Source of the DNA: Hyphomicrobiales bacterium
GTDB taxonomy: Bacteria > Pseudomonadota > Alphaproteobacteria > Rhizobiales > Rhizobiaceae
DNA: 64,000 nucleotides
Assembly: GCA_900473045.1 (NCBI GenBank)
Contig: UCKS01000032.1
Coordinates: 24,582 to 88,581 of the forward strand
Direction of reading: 5' to 3'
Shown one piece after another: positions 7,102 through 13,422 of this stretch. Within the stretch, counting starts at the first letter, position 1. Every line of letters begins with the position of its first letter. Under the pieces are notes generated by a model. That model was not told the DNA's origin, did no database searches, and worked only from the letters and a program-made list of their open reading frames with translations. The position numbers were made by a program, and so were the translations under genes.

Positions 7102-7632
7102 TCAGCCTTTCTTCTCCCGTGCGGCTTGTCGTTGCTGCCTCGCATGCCGACGTTGATCCCTCTCAATTTTGGCTGCCTGCCGGACAGCTTTGCGTTCCGC
7201 CGCGGCCTTTTGCTCAATCAACTTCTTCTCGTCCTCGATTCGTTGCGTCTCGGCGATATCGTCTCGAAGTTCCGCTTCACGTTCATCAAAGACCTGCTCG
7301 AACGTCTCTGTATCCGCCTCCCAAGCCTCGCCAATCGCAACGAGAAAAGCATCTTCCACCGGCTCGACTATCAATGCCCAACCGATTCGCTCGATCGCGT
7401 CGATATGCAGTCGCCGTTGTACAGAATATTGGGTATGTCCAGACGGCGACCGGATGCTGAGGATGTCACCTACAAGCGGCACGCCGCCTTCATAGACGGC
7501 TAGGTCTGAGCCGCCGATGTGGTTTATCTGGCCGTCAGCGGTGCGTGAGTACAGGCGAACGTGAGGAGAGTCACACCGCGTCTTGAGCAGTTCACCTAAT
7601 TCTAAAATTGGCTCGATTACGTTTGTGTTCAT
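7102..7632 (-). CDS. Hypothetical protein with coiled-coil basic tail; paralogue of the gene at 6041
   Basis: The 176-aa product has an N-terminal globular part (about 1-95) that aligns with the 6041 product through VRLYS, PLVGDILSI and RIGWALIVE. The C-terminal part (about 110-176) is a long charged helix ending in Lys/Arg/Gln-rich sequence (AAKIERDQRRHARQQRQAAR), which suggests nucleic acid or membrane-surface binding. No strong ribosome site precedes the ATG at 7632. No family recognised. Having two diverged copies within 1.5 kb suggests local duplication or import of related genes. Confidence 0.55.
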   Translation of the reverse strand: MNTNVIEPILELGELLKTRCDSPHVRLYSRTADGQINHIGGSDLAVYEGGVPLVGDILSIRSPSGHTQYSVQRRLHIDAIERIGWALIVEPVEDAFLVAIGEAWEADTETFEQVFDEREAELRDDIAETQRIEDEKKLIEQKAAAERKAVRQAAKIERDQRRHARQQRQAAREKKG

Positions 7633-7731
7633 GGGCCCAATCGAACGCCATACTCGTCTGCCGGGTCAAGAACCACCCGACTTTAATTTTCTTACAATAT
7701 TGTCAAACAGTTTAAATCGGTCTTGGGGCCG

Positions 7732-7854
7732 TCAATCGGACTTCGACTGCAAGGCGGCCCGGAGCTTTTCGAGTGCTGAATTGAGATGCGCCACGTCAGT
7801 CGGCATCGGCTCGGTCGGTCGTCTGCGAAACAGCAAGCGTAGAAATCTAATCAT
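7732..7854 (-). CDS. Small basic protein (40 aa)
   Basis: The ATG at 7854 lies 22 bases after the stop of the upstream gene, with AGGATC as a possible ribosome site inside that gene's tail. The peptide MIRFLRLLFRRRPTEPMPTD and a helical C-terminus (HLNSALEKLRAALQSKSD) looks like an amphipathic, membrane-surface or accessory peptide. A longer frame from 7917 is less likely because it overlaps the 7877 gene out of frame. No family recognised. Confidence 0.4.
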   Translation of the reverse strand: MIRFLRLLFRRRPTEPMPTDVAHLNSALEKLRAALQSKSD

Positions 7855-7876
7855 GGTCAGTGATCCTGTCGTCGGC

Positions 7877-8416
7877 CTACCGCCGCTTCCCCCTGTGCCA
7901 ATCATTATACCGAGCAATCTCGTCGCGGCCGGCGTCTGTGACAGTCCAAGTCCGATCGCCTTGACCGTCCCGAGCCCCTTCTACCAGAGCGCCCTTCTCG
8001 GTCAGTTGCTCCATGGTCGCGTCGCGTGCACCGACGATCTCAATACTGGTGCGGACGTGAGGACGATCTACCATGTACTGCAGCGTGGATAGGCAGCGTG
8101 AATTTAGCCCCATCTGTGGCTTTCGCTCATTCCGCTTTTCTCGTTCGGAGCGCCAGGCGCTGGGATTTTCCTTACCGTCTTCCTGAGTCGTTTGCACGTA
8201 GCTCCGATCGAGGCCGAGGTGCAAATTGTACCACTTGCGGACCAGGGGGACCGGTCGCCCACCGTGAAGTGTGTCGATCTTGGGAAAGCCCCGCTTTTGC
8301 TCCAGTATCGGAACCACCGATTTGATCCACATTTGGGCCCGCTCTTTCCCGACGATCGCTAGGGCAATCTCTTTGTCGGTGGCGAACATAGGGAGATTGG
8401 CGAGAAGGTCAGTCAC
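7877..8416 (-). CDS. Winged-helix protein of a regulator pair
   Basis: The start (8416) overlaps the stop of the XRE gene by 4 bases, so the two are coupled. Residues about 10-65 (FATDKEIALAIVGKERAQMW then GFPKIDTLHGGRPVPLVRKW) look like a DNA-binding domain reminiscent of AlpA-type helices with a beta wing. Residues about 105-170 (LNSRCLSTLQYMV, TEKGALVEG, WTVTDAGRDEIARY) read as a second winged helix. A role in lysogeny control or DNA packaging is possible but not shown. Confidence 0.55.
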   Translation of the reverse strand: MTDLLANLPMFATDKEIALAIVGKERAQMWIKSVVPILEQKRGFPKIDTLHGGRPVPLVRKWYNLHLGLDRSYVQTTQEDGKENPSAWRSEREKRNERKPQMGLNSRCLSTLQYMVDRPHVRTSIEIVGARDATMEQLTEKGALVEGARDGQGDRTWTVTDAGRDEIARYNDWHRGKRR

Positions 8417-8628
8417 GGCTTCAGCCGTACTCCGCCATCGATGAATTCCACGCCAGCCGATTCGAGGGCTGTTTGGATATCGCGCAACGTTCGCTCGTAG
8501 GGAGTTGAGTTTCCGGCTTCAAAATTAGTCAAAGTTGCCCGACCGACTTTCGAGGCCTCGCATAATTGGGTTTGTGACCAACCTAGCAAACCCCTTGCCG
8601 CGCGGGATTGTTGCGCTGAGATGATCAT
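8413..8628 (-). CDS. XRE-family helix-turn-helix repressor (71 aa)
   Basis: Nearly the whole protein is one Cro/CI-type domain: SRAARGLLGWSQTQLCEASK, then VGRATLTNFEAG as the recognition helix, then a short beta tail. It is the first gene of the leftward regulator block and faces the rightward gene at 8733 across a 100-bp region with paired inverted repeats, as expected for a self-regulating switch. The very short length without a C-terminal dimerisation domain is like Cro-type or rhizobial accessory XRE proteins. Confidence 0.85.
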   Translation of the reverse strand: MIISAQQSRAARGLLGWSQTQLCEASKVGRATLTNFEAGNSTPYERTLRDIQTALESAGVEFIDGGVRLKP

Positions 8629-8642
8629 TTTTGCCTAGCCCC

Positions 8643-8708
8643 ATGCAAAATGTATTGACTTCGCCACAGGACGATGTATTTTGCATCGTGTTGTAACAAT
8701 TACATCGT
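8643..8708. promoter_or_regulatory. Divergent promoter/operator between XRE gene and gene at 8733
   Basis: ATGCAAAATGTAT (8643-8655) faces ATGTATTTTGCAT (8674-8686), an 11 of 13 inverted repeat. ACGATGTA (8671-8678) faces TACATCGT (8701-8708), a perfect 8-bp inverted repeat. A sigma-70-like promoter for the rightward gene overlaps them: TTGACT (8655-8660), 16-bp spacer, TATTTT (8677-8682). The XRE protein is the obvious candidate binder (inference). Confidence 0.6.
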
Positions 8709-8732
8709 CAAAGTCAACGAGGAACGTCCCAG

Positions 8733-9131
8733 ATGCGCACCACCCCGCACGCCTATCCGACAGAAAGAATAGCGCTGCCAAGAAGATTGGTACCGAGAAG
8801 ACAGGCGACGGTCGTAGCCGACACCCTGAAGGCGCTGCGTAACGCGCCAGCTACATTGTTTTCATCAGGCGATCTCATTGAGTTCGAAGACGCAGGCGGT
8901 GCGAGACGCTGGATCCTTATTCTCGATATCTGCCGCACCGGAAACGTCGATGCCGCGGTTTATGACGGACGCCCGCACTATCTCGCTATCACACTGGCTG
9001 ACCTGCTCAAGCTCCGCATTGTCTGCGTCGAGCGCATGGAAACAGGCGACGTCGAGATGTATCGCCGGATGCTGAACCTCGACCCACCGGCCGACCACGG
9101 GCAGGCGGAACGTCTGGAGGTGGCGGCATGA
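8733..9131 (+). CDS. Hypothetical protein (132 aa), first gene of XRE-controlled rightward unit
   Basis: The frame follows the divergent operator region, with GAGGAA (8720-8725) before the ATG. The basic N-terminus (RRLVPRRQ) precedes a globular part with a likely beta-rich core (LIEFEDAGGARRWILILDIC, VDAAVYDGRPHYLAITLADL). No family recognised. The next gene begins inside its stop (ATGA), so both are co-transcribed. Position opposite an XRE repressor suggests an early or excision-stage gene. Confidence 0.6.
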   Translation: MRTTPHAYPTERIALPRRLVPRRQATVVADTLKALRNAPATLFSSGDLIEFEDAGGARRWILILDICRTGNVDAAVYDGRPHYLAITLADLLKLRIVCVERMETGDVEMYRRMLNLDPPADHGQAERLEVAA

Positions 9132-9424
9132 ACATGCAGCTCAACGCCTCCGCATTCGCCGCAGCCGCTGGCCACCAAAAAGAACTCAAGACAATTCCTG
9201 AGATTGATGCCGATGTGTGCGATCTCTCCAAGCGCTCCAGAGTCCTCATGAGGCTCATCGAGGATTTCGAAGAGCAGATCTACCAACTGACAGCCAGGGG
9301 CGAGATCAATCCGATCTTGTTTGAAATGACCGGCTTCGACTTGGTCGCATTTCAGGCGAACGAGTTGCGCGTCGGCCTTCAGGCCCTCGAAGACGCCATG
9401 GAAGAGATCGCGGCCGCATCCTAA
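9128..9424 (+). CDS. Hypothetical helical protein (98 aa)
   Basis: It overlaps the preceding stop by 4 bases (ATGA), which indicates translational coupling. The product is mostly helical and acidic (LMRLIEDFEEQIYQLTARGE; QALEDAMEEIAAAS). No family recognised. A run of terminator-like hairpins begins 36 bases downstream. Confidence 0.6.
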   Translation: MNMQLNASAFAAAAGHQKELKTIPEIDADVCDLSKRSRVLMRLIEDFEEQIYQLTARGEINPILFEMTGFDLVAFQANELRVGLQALEDAMEEIAAAS

Positions 9425-9460
9425 AGTTTCTACCTGCCGTTCCGCATGTCCGGTAGGTTT

Positions 9461-9595
9461 CCCCGTCGCACTCCTCATGGCGGCGGGGCTTTTACAAGGC
9501 GGTTTCACCAGCCGCAGAGGCGATTGTCACCACGCTCATGGGCGCCCGAAAGGGAGCAATCGCAAGCCGTCATCCGAAGGGGTGACGGCTTTTTT
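9461..9595 (+). other. Composite multi-hairpin element, copy A (two terminators with a hairpin between)
   Basis: Hairpin 1: CCCCGTCGC (9461-9469) with GCGGCGGGG (9480-9488) and TTTT. Hairpin 2: GCGG-TTTCACCAG-CCGC (9499-9515). Hairpin 3: GCGATTG (9520-9526) with CAATCGC (9557-9563). Hairpin 4: AGCCGTCA (9565-9572) with TGACGGCT (9583-9590) and a six-T tail. The first and last are good rho-independent terminators. The same order recurs at 10939-11069. This could be a tandem terminator or a small structured RNA. Confidence 0.6.
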
Positions 9596-9740
9596 CGTCA
9601 GAGAACCGTGCATCTTTCGCCATCAATCGCGTTGTCTCGCAGCTTTCGAGTCCAACCGGCTTATCAAGAAAAAGCCACATCGCAGTTTCGGGCCGCGCTG
9701 TGGCAAGGCGGGATATCGTGTTCAGGGATCATCCGACTAT

Positions 9741-9917
9741 ATGATGACACTCGAATATATCGCTTTCAAGTCGGAAAGTTCGATGCACTGGAAGCGAGGT
9801 GCTTTGAGAGGGCCTCGCTTCCAAGCCGGCGGCTCTAATGGAGCTGATGCCGGGGGCACGCTCGGGAGCGTTTATGACTGGGATGAATGGGAAGCGGCGA
9901 TGGACGCTTTTGGGTGA
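9741..9917 (+). CDS. Possible small protein (58 aa)
   Basis: From the ATG at 9741 the frame encodes MMTLEYIAFKSESSMHWKRG and ends DWDEWEAAMDAFG. A weak ribosome site (AGGGA, 9724-9728) is 12 bases upstream. The acidic, Trp-rich C-terminus looks protein-like, but a GC-rich inverted repeat (AAGCGAGG / CCTCGCTT, about 9792-9822) inside the frame reduces confidence. Longer upstream versions would run through the terminators and are rejected. Confidence 0.35.
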   Translation: MMTLEYIAFKSESSMHWKRGALRGPRFQAGGSNGADAGGTLGSVYDWDEWEAAMDAFG

Positions 9918-9947
9918 GACGGTGTGGGGAGGCGCCTTAGTGACCTC

Positions 9948-10253
9948 TCACCGTTTACCCTCGCGCTCGAGGCGTCTTTGGCCAGCAAGTTCCTCGAGTT
10001 CTGACCTGACATTGTCGCCGTTAACAGGGACTAACCGGGCCGGAATCGTTCGGACATCACTGAGACCAAAGACAAGTAGCAACTCGGTCTCCATTCGACG
10101 ACCCGGCATTACGAGATGGCCGTAGCTCCCCATCCAGAGCATTCCATCTCGGCGCTGCCAGACACTCTTTACCTGAAGCGTTTCAACGTCGATGCCGTAA
10201 TGGGCGAAGATTAATTCCTCGCTGTGTGCCTTGGTTACCTTTTCCAACTGCAT
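9948..10253 (-). CDS. Hypothetical protein (101 aa)
   Basis: The leftward ATG at 10253 follows GGGGGAAT. The product has a beta-rich core (IDVETLQVKSVWQRRDGMLW; TELLLVFGLSDVRTIPARLV) and a Lys/Arg/Glu helical C-terminus. No family recognised. It is the only leftward gene in this stretch. The LexA-like box at 10390 lies 137 bases upstream of its start, so control by that site cannot be excluded. Confidence 0.5.
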   Translation of the reverse strand: MQLEKVTKAHSEELIFAHYGIDVETLQVKSVWQRRDGMLWMGSYGHLVMPGRRMETELLLVFGLSDVRTIPARLVPVNGDNVRSELEELAGQRRLEREGKR

Positions 10254-10368
10254 CGGGATTCCCCCATCTCCAAGTGCGGTAATTTCTCACAACCTATGGA
10301 CGTTAGTCAATAGCACGCGCAGCCCCGACGATGAGGTGTCTGAAAGGCTGCACCACCCGTCAGATAAA

Positions 10369-10404
10369 TTGACCAATATTGGATCGAATGTTCATATTAA
10401 GTTC
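10369..10404 (+). promoter_or_regulatory. Promoter with LexA-type box GTTC-N7-GTTC
   Basis: An exact alphaproteobacterial LexA site, GTTCATATTAAGTTC, lies at 10390-10404. It overlaps a plausible -10 (CATATT, 10393-10398) placed 18 bases after a -35 TTGACC (10369-10374). The rightward secreted-protein gene begins 120 bases downstream. Chance matches to this 8-base pattern are expected about twice in 64 kb, so the call leans on promoter overlap. Confidence 0.45.
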
Positions 10405-10523
10405 GCTGAATGTCCAGAATACATCCAAATTTGGCGCTTGCGGTATTAAGCCCATCCGTCGAATCTCCCTCTGGACGAGGCCAAACGGCCGCAAAGAAAC
10501 TCGAATTCATCTGAGGACAGACC

Positions 10524-10868
10524 ATGAAATTTAATAGCGTTGGCTTAGGTTTTATTGCAATCGCGTTCGGCATCGTGGGGAATGGACTGGCGACCGGCAC
10601 CTCCCACGCCGCAGAGTTCTCTTTTACAGCGACCAACACCACCAAAACGGCAATTACCGAAGTGCTGGTTTCTGAAAACAAAAGTGACTGGGGTTATTTC
10701 GACATTGGGAGCGGGATCAAGCCAGGTTCGACGTCAGACCTCGTCTGGGACCAGAGCACGAATAGCGAAGGCTGCTCCCAGTGGGTCAAGGCCACCTATG
10801 CAGACGGCAGCGAATCGGAACCCGCCAAGTTCGATTTTTGCGAAAACGGGCTTGCGATCGATTTCTAA
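10524..10868 (+). CDS. Small secreted protein (114 aa)
   Basis: A Sec signal peptide (about 1-30, ending TSHAAEF, likely cut after SHA) is followed by a short beta-rich mature domain (FSFTATNTTKTAITEVLVSE; WGYFDIGSGIKPGSTSDLVW) with a Cys pair (EGCSQW and FDFCENG) that may form a disulfide. I associate the pattern of terminal 'TNTT..AITEVYVS' with small periplasmic proteins of unknown function found in many Proteobacteria. RBS GAGGA lies upstream of the ATG. It is followed by the second composite hairpin element. Confidence 0.65.
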   Translation: MKFNSVGLGFIAIAFGIVGNGLATGTSHAAEFSFTATNTTKTAITEVLVSENKSDWGYFDIGSGIKPGSTSDLVWDQSTNSEGCSQWVKATYADGSESEPAKFDFCENGLAIDF

Positions 10869-10938
10869 TAGAACATTTGCGATCGCGTGGTTATGGACCA
10901 TCGGTGACCTTGGAGGGTAGGGGCGGGCCCACCATAAT

Positions 10939-11069
10939 CCCCCGTCCGGTTACTGCATGGCCGTGGCGGGGGCTTTTTACACCGGAGCGGTATCACCAAC
11001 CGCTCACACACTGCGGGGCCGGTCTCTTACGGTATGCTGGCCGTCACCCTCACGGGTGGCGGCTTTTTC
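10939..11069 (+). other. Composite multi-hairpin element, copy B
   Basis: Same order as copy A: CCCCCG (10939-10944) with CGGGGG and five Ts (10974-10978); GAGCGG-TATCACCAA-CCGCTC (10985-11005), sharing the core GCGG-T-TCACCA-CCGC with copy A; a GGCC-bounded hairpin (about 11017-11042); then GCCGTCACCC (11040-11049) with GGGTGGCGGC (11054-11063) and five Ts. Total length is 131 against 135 bases in copy A. Confidence 0.6.
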
Positions 11070-11084
11070 TTGGCAGGTGCAGCA

Positions 11085-11118
11085 TTGACTTATCTGAGAA
11101 CAAGAACATAATAAGAAC
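11085..11118 (+). promoter_or_regulatory. Strong promoter with LexA-type box GAAC-N7-GAAC
   Basis: TTGACT (11085-11090), a 16-17-base spacer and CATAAT/ATAATA (11107-11113) form a near-consensus promoter. The exact LexA box GAACATAATAAGAAC (11104-11118) covers the -10, so LexA binding should block transcription until DNA damage. Another GAAC lies at 11098-11101. The operon start codon is 26 bases after the box. Confidence 0.65.
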
Positions 11119-11143
11119 ATTCAAGTTCTGCAGAGGCCGCACC

Positions 11144-11323
11144 ATGAGCGATGAAACCAAAACCGCCCGCTCCGTACCGGCTTCAATATCAGAGCGAACA
11201 TGCGTGCACCCTGGTTGCGGAGGATGGGGATGCTTTGGATTGGAGCGCGGCCGCGATGGACCAAGCTACTGGTGTAAGGAGCATCTTCCGGCCGACTACT
11301 GGACCCCAAGACTGGTCAACTGA
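11144..11323 (+). CDS. Small Cys-rich protein (59 aa), first gene of putative SOS operon
   Basis: The ATG at 11144 follows AGAGG (11132-11136). The short product begins MSDETKTARSVPASISERT and has a Cys/His set (CVHPGCGGWGCFG, then YWCKEH) that resembles a compact zinc-binding knuckle. Aromatic residues follow (DYWTPRLVN). No family recognised. It sits directly behind the LexA-box promoter, and its stop overlaps the start of the next gene (TGATG). SOS control is inferred from the box. Confidence 0.55.
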   Translation: MSDETKTARSVPASISERTCVHPGCGGWGCFGLERGRDGPSYWCKEHLPADYWTPRLVN

Positions 11324-11529
11324 TGCCTCGCCATGAAGAAACACGACTCGCGTTAGTCGAGCTGTTGCGGACGTTTGGTGACGCGCCGACCGGCCTTTAT
11401 TCGGTCGGCGTGCCGATGGTCGACCAAGGCTTTAGCCAAGACGAGATACTCTATGCTTTGATGTCGTTGGACCGCGAAAAGGCCATAGAGTTGCTTCCCG
11501 AAAATCAACTTCGGGTGCTTCACTTATAA
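11323..11529 (+). CDS. Small helical protein (68 aa), second gene of putative SOS operon
   Basis: The start overlaps the upstream stop by one base, so translation is coupled. The sequence MPRHEETRLALVELLRTFGD followed by GFSQDEILYALMSLDREKAI reads as a small all-helical or winged-helix fold ending in LPENQLRVLHL. No family recognised; a DNA-binding role is possible. A terminator begins one base after the stop, so the operon holds only these two genes. Confidence 0.6.
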   Translation: MPRHEETRLALVELLRTFGDAPTGLYSVGVPMVDQGFSQDEILYALMSLDREKAIELLPENQLRVLHL

Positions 11530-11530
11530 G

Positions 11531-11559
11531 GCCGTCAACCGAAAGGGTGGCGGCTTTTT
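11531..11559 (+). terminator. Terminator of the two-gene SOS operon
   Basis: GCCGTCAACC (11531-11540), GAAA loop, GGGTGGCGGC (11545-11554), then five Ts. It is one of four closely similar GCCGTCA hairpins in this region. Confidence 0.85.
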
Positions 11560-11652
11560 GTTGCGCTGTAGACGCCGTTGTGGTGGACAACCAAAAATAT
11601 ATTGTGGAACATTATTGTCATTCAGGGGTTGTTAGTGAATTGAGGGCTACCA

Positions 11653-11814
11653 ATGTTGAATCTTGTTCCTATCGCACCGACCTGCAAAGCCGAAATGTCC
11701 ATCTTGATCGCTGCCTTTCTCAAGAGTCCACGGAACGGACGATGGTCAACCGAGGAATTGCTGCTTGCCATCGGCGACGCCGCTGACAGTGCACTGATGG
11801 ATCTGACCGATTAG
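11653..11814 (+). CDS. Small hypothetical protein (53 aa)
   Basis: The ATG at 11653 has GAGGG at 11642-11646, six bases upstream. The product MLNLVPIAPTCKAEMSILIA continues as a helical peptide (TEELLLAIGDAADSALMDLTD) typical of small soluble accessory proteins. No family recognised. The longer frame listed across 11547-11786 in another phase lacks a ribosome site and runs out of the upstream terminator. Confidence 0.5.
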   Translation: MLNLVPIAPTCKAEMSILIAAFLKSPRNGRWSTEELLLAIGDAADSALMDLTD

Positions 11815-11910
11815 TGTGCCCCATCTGCATACCATCCTGGCTTTTCGGGAACTAAAGCCCCACGCGTGGCGTTCAATGCACGGAGCATTCGCGTCCGTAA
11901 AAGGAATTCA

Positions 11911-12312
11911 ATGAAAAAGCTAATCAAGACCGTAGGCGCCGCTGCAATAGCAATGGTAGTCGGCCTCACGGCCTTCACGCCAGTGTCGGCCGCTCCATTC
12001 GCTCCAGCAAAGTCTCAAGTTACGTCTGACGTGCGCCTCGTCCAGGATCGGTACGGCGACGATGATGATGGCGAACAAGTCTGGAAAAAGCGCCAGCACA
12101 ACAGGAATGATCAGGCAGAGCGACGCCATAACCGACGCGATGATCGCTTTGATCGCCGTCACGACCGACGCCACGACCGTGCTGAGCGTCGCCATGAGCG
12201 TCGCGGGTATTGGAACGGACACCGCGGCTACCGCGAGTATCGCCGTGGTTATCGTCGCCACACGGATGGCTACTACTATTCAAAGGATGTGTTCCGACTC
12301 TTCATTCGATAA
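11911..12312 (+). CDS. Secreted Arg/His/Asp-rich protein (133 aa)
   Basis: A signal peptide (about 1-27, ending PVSAAPF) leads into a strongly charged repeat region built from DRRHD/ERRHE units (about 70-105), then a Tyr/Arg/Gly-rich segment ([17 protein letters not shown]) and a short C-terminus. The Tyr/Gly motif recalls BA14K/GCG_CRPN-type envelope proteins of Rhizobiales, but the C-terminal hydrophobic part of those is missing. The ATG at 11911 follows AAAGGA. It may bind metal or polyanion at the surface; that is speculative. Confidence 0.6.
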   Translation: MKKLIKTVGAAAIAMVVGLTAFTPVSAAPFAPAKSQVTSDVRLVQDRYGDDDDGEQVWKKRQHNRNDQAERRHNRRDDRFDRRHDRRHDRAERRHERRGYWNGHRGYREYRRGYRRHTDGYYYSKDVFRLFIR

Positions 12313-12334
12313 TTGGAACCATTGGGTATGAATA

Positions 12335-12365
12335 AGCCGTCACCCCGAAGGATGACGGCTTTTTT
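12335..12365 (+). terminator. Terminator, fourth GCCGTCA-type hairpin
   Basis: AGCCGTCA (12335-12342) pairs with TGACGGCT (12353-12360), followed by six Ts. It ends the secreted-protein gene. Confidence 0.85.
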
Positions 12366-12405
12366 ATTCCCACGCATCAATCGCGTAAGCGCATCAGAAG
12401 GCGAG

Positions 12406-12561
12406 TTAGTTAGCCGCCGCATTATCTACGCGTGTCCCCGCATTCTGCGTTGCGTCCACCGTGTTTGCCGTGTCTTGGCCCATCCCTCGAATTGTATTCC
12501 CGCAAGAGGAGAGGGCGAGTAATACGCAGCACGCTGCTGCGAAAGTTGAAACGGTTTTCAT
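12406..12561 (-). CDS. Entericidin A/B family lipoprotein (51 aa)
   Basis: The leftward ATG at 12561 follows GAGAGG. MKTVSTFAAACCVLLALSSC is a lipoprotein signal with lipobox LSSC. The mature part CGNTIRGMGQDTANTVDATQ is the hallmark of entericidin-family lipoproteins, where the invariant GxGxD and a short amphipathic helix follow the lipidated Cys. Entericidins are tiny membrane lipoproteins linked to stress and cell lysis in enterics; in rhizobia they are common and uncharacterised. It is under 60 codons and easy to miss. Confidence 0.8.
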   Translation of the reverse strand: MKTVSTFAAACCVLLALSSCGNTIRGMGQDTANTVDATQNAGTRVDNAAAN

Positions 12562-12983
12562 CGGTGATACCTCTCACGATTGCGACGCTGTCGCGGATTG
12601 AACGTTTGGTTTGGCGCGCTTTGCGCTGCACTGAAACCTCAGGCGACGAGAAATGTTCCTTATGACGGACAAAATGGCAGGGTTCCTGCCTTGGACGGGT
12701 CAGGTGGAGGTGAGCCAGCGGCCGCGGGGGACCGCTGGTCCCGCTCACCGCAGCCGCAATATGGCAGCGGGAACTACCGGCTCAGGGCTTTCGCCGCCGG
12801 TGACAGATAACTCTGCGGACAGGTCCTTGTTCCCTACGAAAAAAGCCAGGTCCTGGTGGCAACAGGAGCCTGGCTTCGAGTTCGGTATCGACCATCGAGC
12901 GGGTGTGGGGAGCTCGCTCGACAGATAAATAATTAGCGGAAGCGGAATTTGTTCCATGGGAGTTTCGTGTACGGATCGTCGCG
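12562..12983. other. Gap of about 420 bases with no confident gene
   Basis: The first bases hold the promoter and ribosome site of the entericidin gene. Open frames on both strands (for example rightward 12653-12928) have no ribosome site and run through a strong hairpin, so I do not call them. The only clear structure is the leftward terminator at 12839-12876. Confidence 0.4.
12839..12876 (-). terminator. Leftward terminator-like hairpin
   Basis: On the minus strand AAGCCAGG (12869-12876 reversed) pairs with CCTGGCTT (12843-12850), extended by TCCTG/CAGGA with a bulge and followed by a T run (12839-12844). No leftward gene upstream of it is evident, so it may be bidirectional insulation or a relic. 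Confidence 0.6.
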
Positions 12984-13358
12984 ATGACAAACGACATTGA
13001 CCCCGACTTGCCAATCCGCCTGGCAGGCATCATCCCGATCATGTTTCCGTTAGGTGGAATGACGCCAAGCGGTCTGCGCAAAGAGGCTGCGCGTGGCCGT
13101 CTTGTGCTGATGCGAATAGCCGGCAAGGATTTCACGACGATCAATGCTGTGAGGGAAATGCTGCGGATTTGCGCCTTGCCGAGGCCACCTTCGGAGATGG
13201 CGGCTGTGGATCGCTCGATGCAGTCGACAAACGAGGAGGCTGCCAGAATAGCCATAGAAAGACTGCGAACGAGGTTCAATAAGGCGGCGCCCGAGAGCAG
13301 GCAGGCCATGCTTGCAGCTCGGCGGAAGGTACGTTTGGCAAATCGAGTGAAGGACTGA
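12984..13358 (+). CDS. AlpA/excisionase-like DNA-binding protein
   Basis: Residues about 22-65 (PLGGMTPSGLRKEAARGRLV, then MRIAGKDFTTINAVREML) follow the layout of AlpA/excisionase helix-turn-helix proteins, with a target-reading helix, a basic wing and a second helix. The rest is basic and helical. It lies 130 bases from the 3' end of tRNA-Pro, next to tandem TGGCTACAA repeats, just where a recombination directionality factor is often found. An equivalent is a regulator of a lost integrase. The ribosome site is weak. Confidence 0.6.
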   Translation: MTNDIDPDLPIRLAGIIPIMFPLGGMTPSGLRKEAARGRLVLMRIAGKDFTTINAVREMLRICALPRPPSEMAAVDRSMQSTNEEAARIAIERLRTRFNKAAPESRQAMLAARRKVRLANRVKD

Positions 13359-13422
13359 CTTCAGTCAGTGATTCGCTTGCTAAAGAAAAATATTCCTTCC
13401 GACGACCGCTACGGCGCGGCCC

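Noticed and set aside
6741..7503. Overlapping frames on both strands (6741-7217, 6900-7460, 7021-7503)
   Set aside because: They overlap the better-supported 6449 and 7102 genes, and their composition is Arg/Ser-rich as in shadow frames.
9446..9917. Long versions of the frames across 9446-9917
   Set aside because: They cross two good terminators and a hairpin element; only the tail from 9741 is kept as a weak call.
12653..12928. Plus-strand frame of 91 codons before the AlpA-like gene
   Set aside because: It passes through a strong leftward terminator hairpin, and there is no ribosome site.
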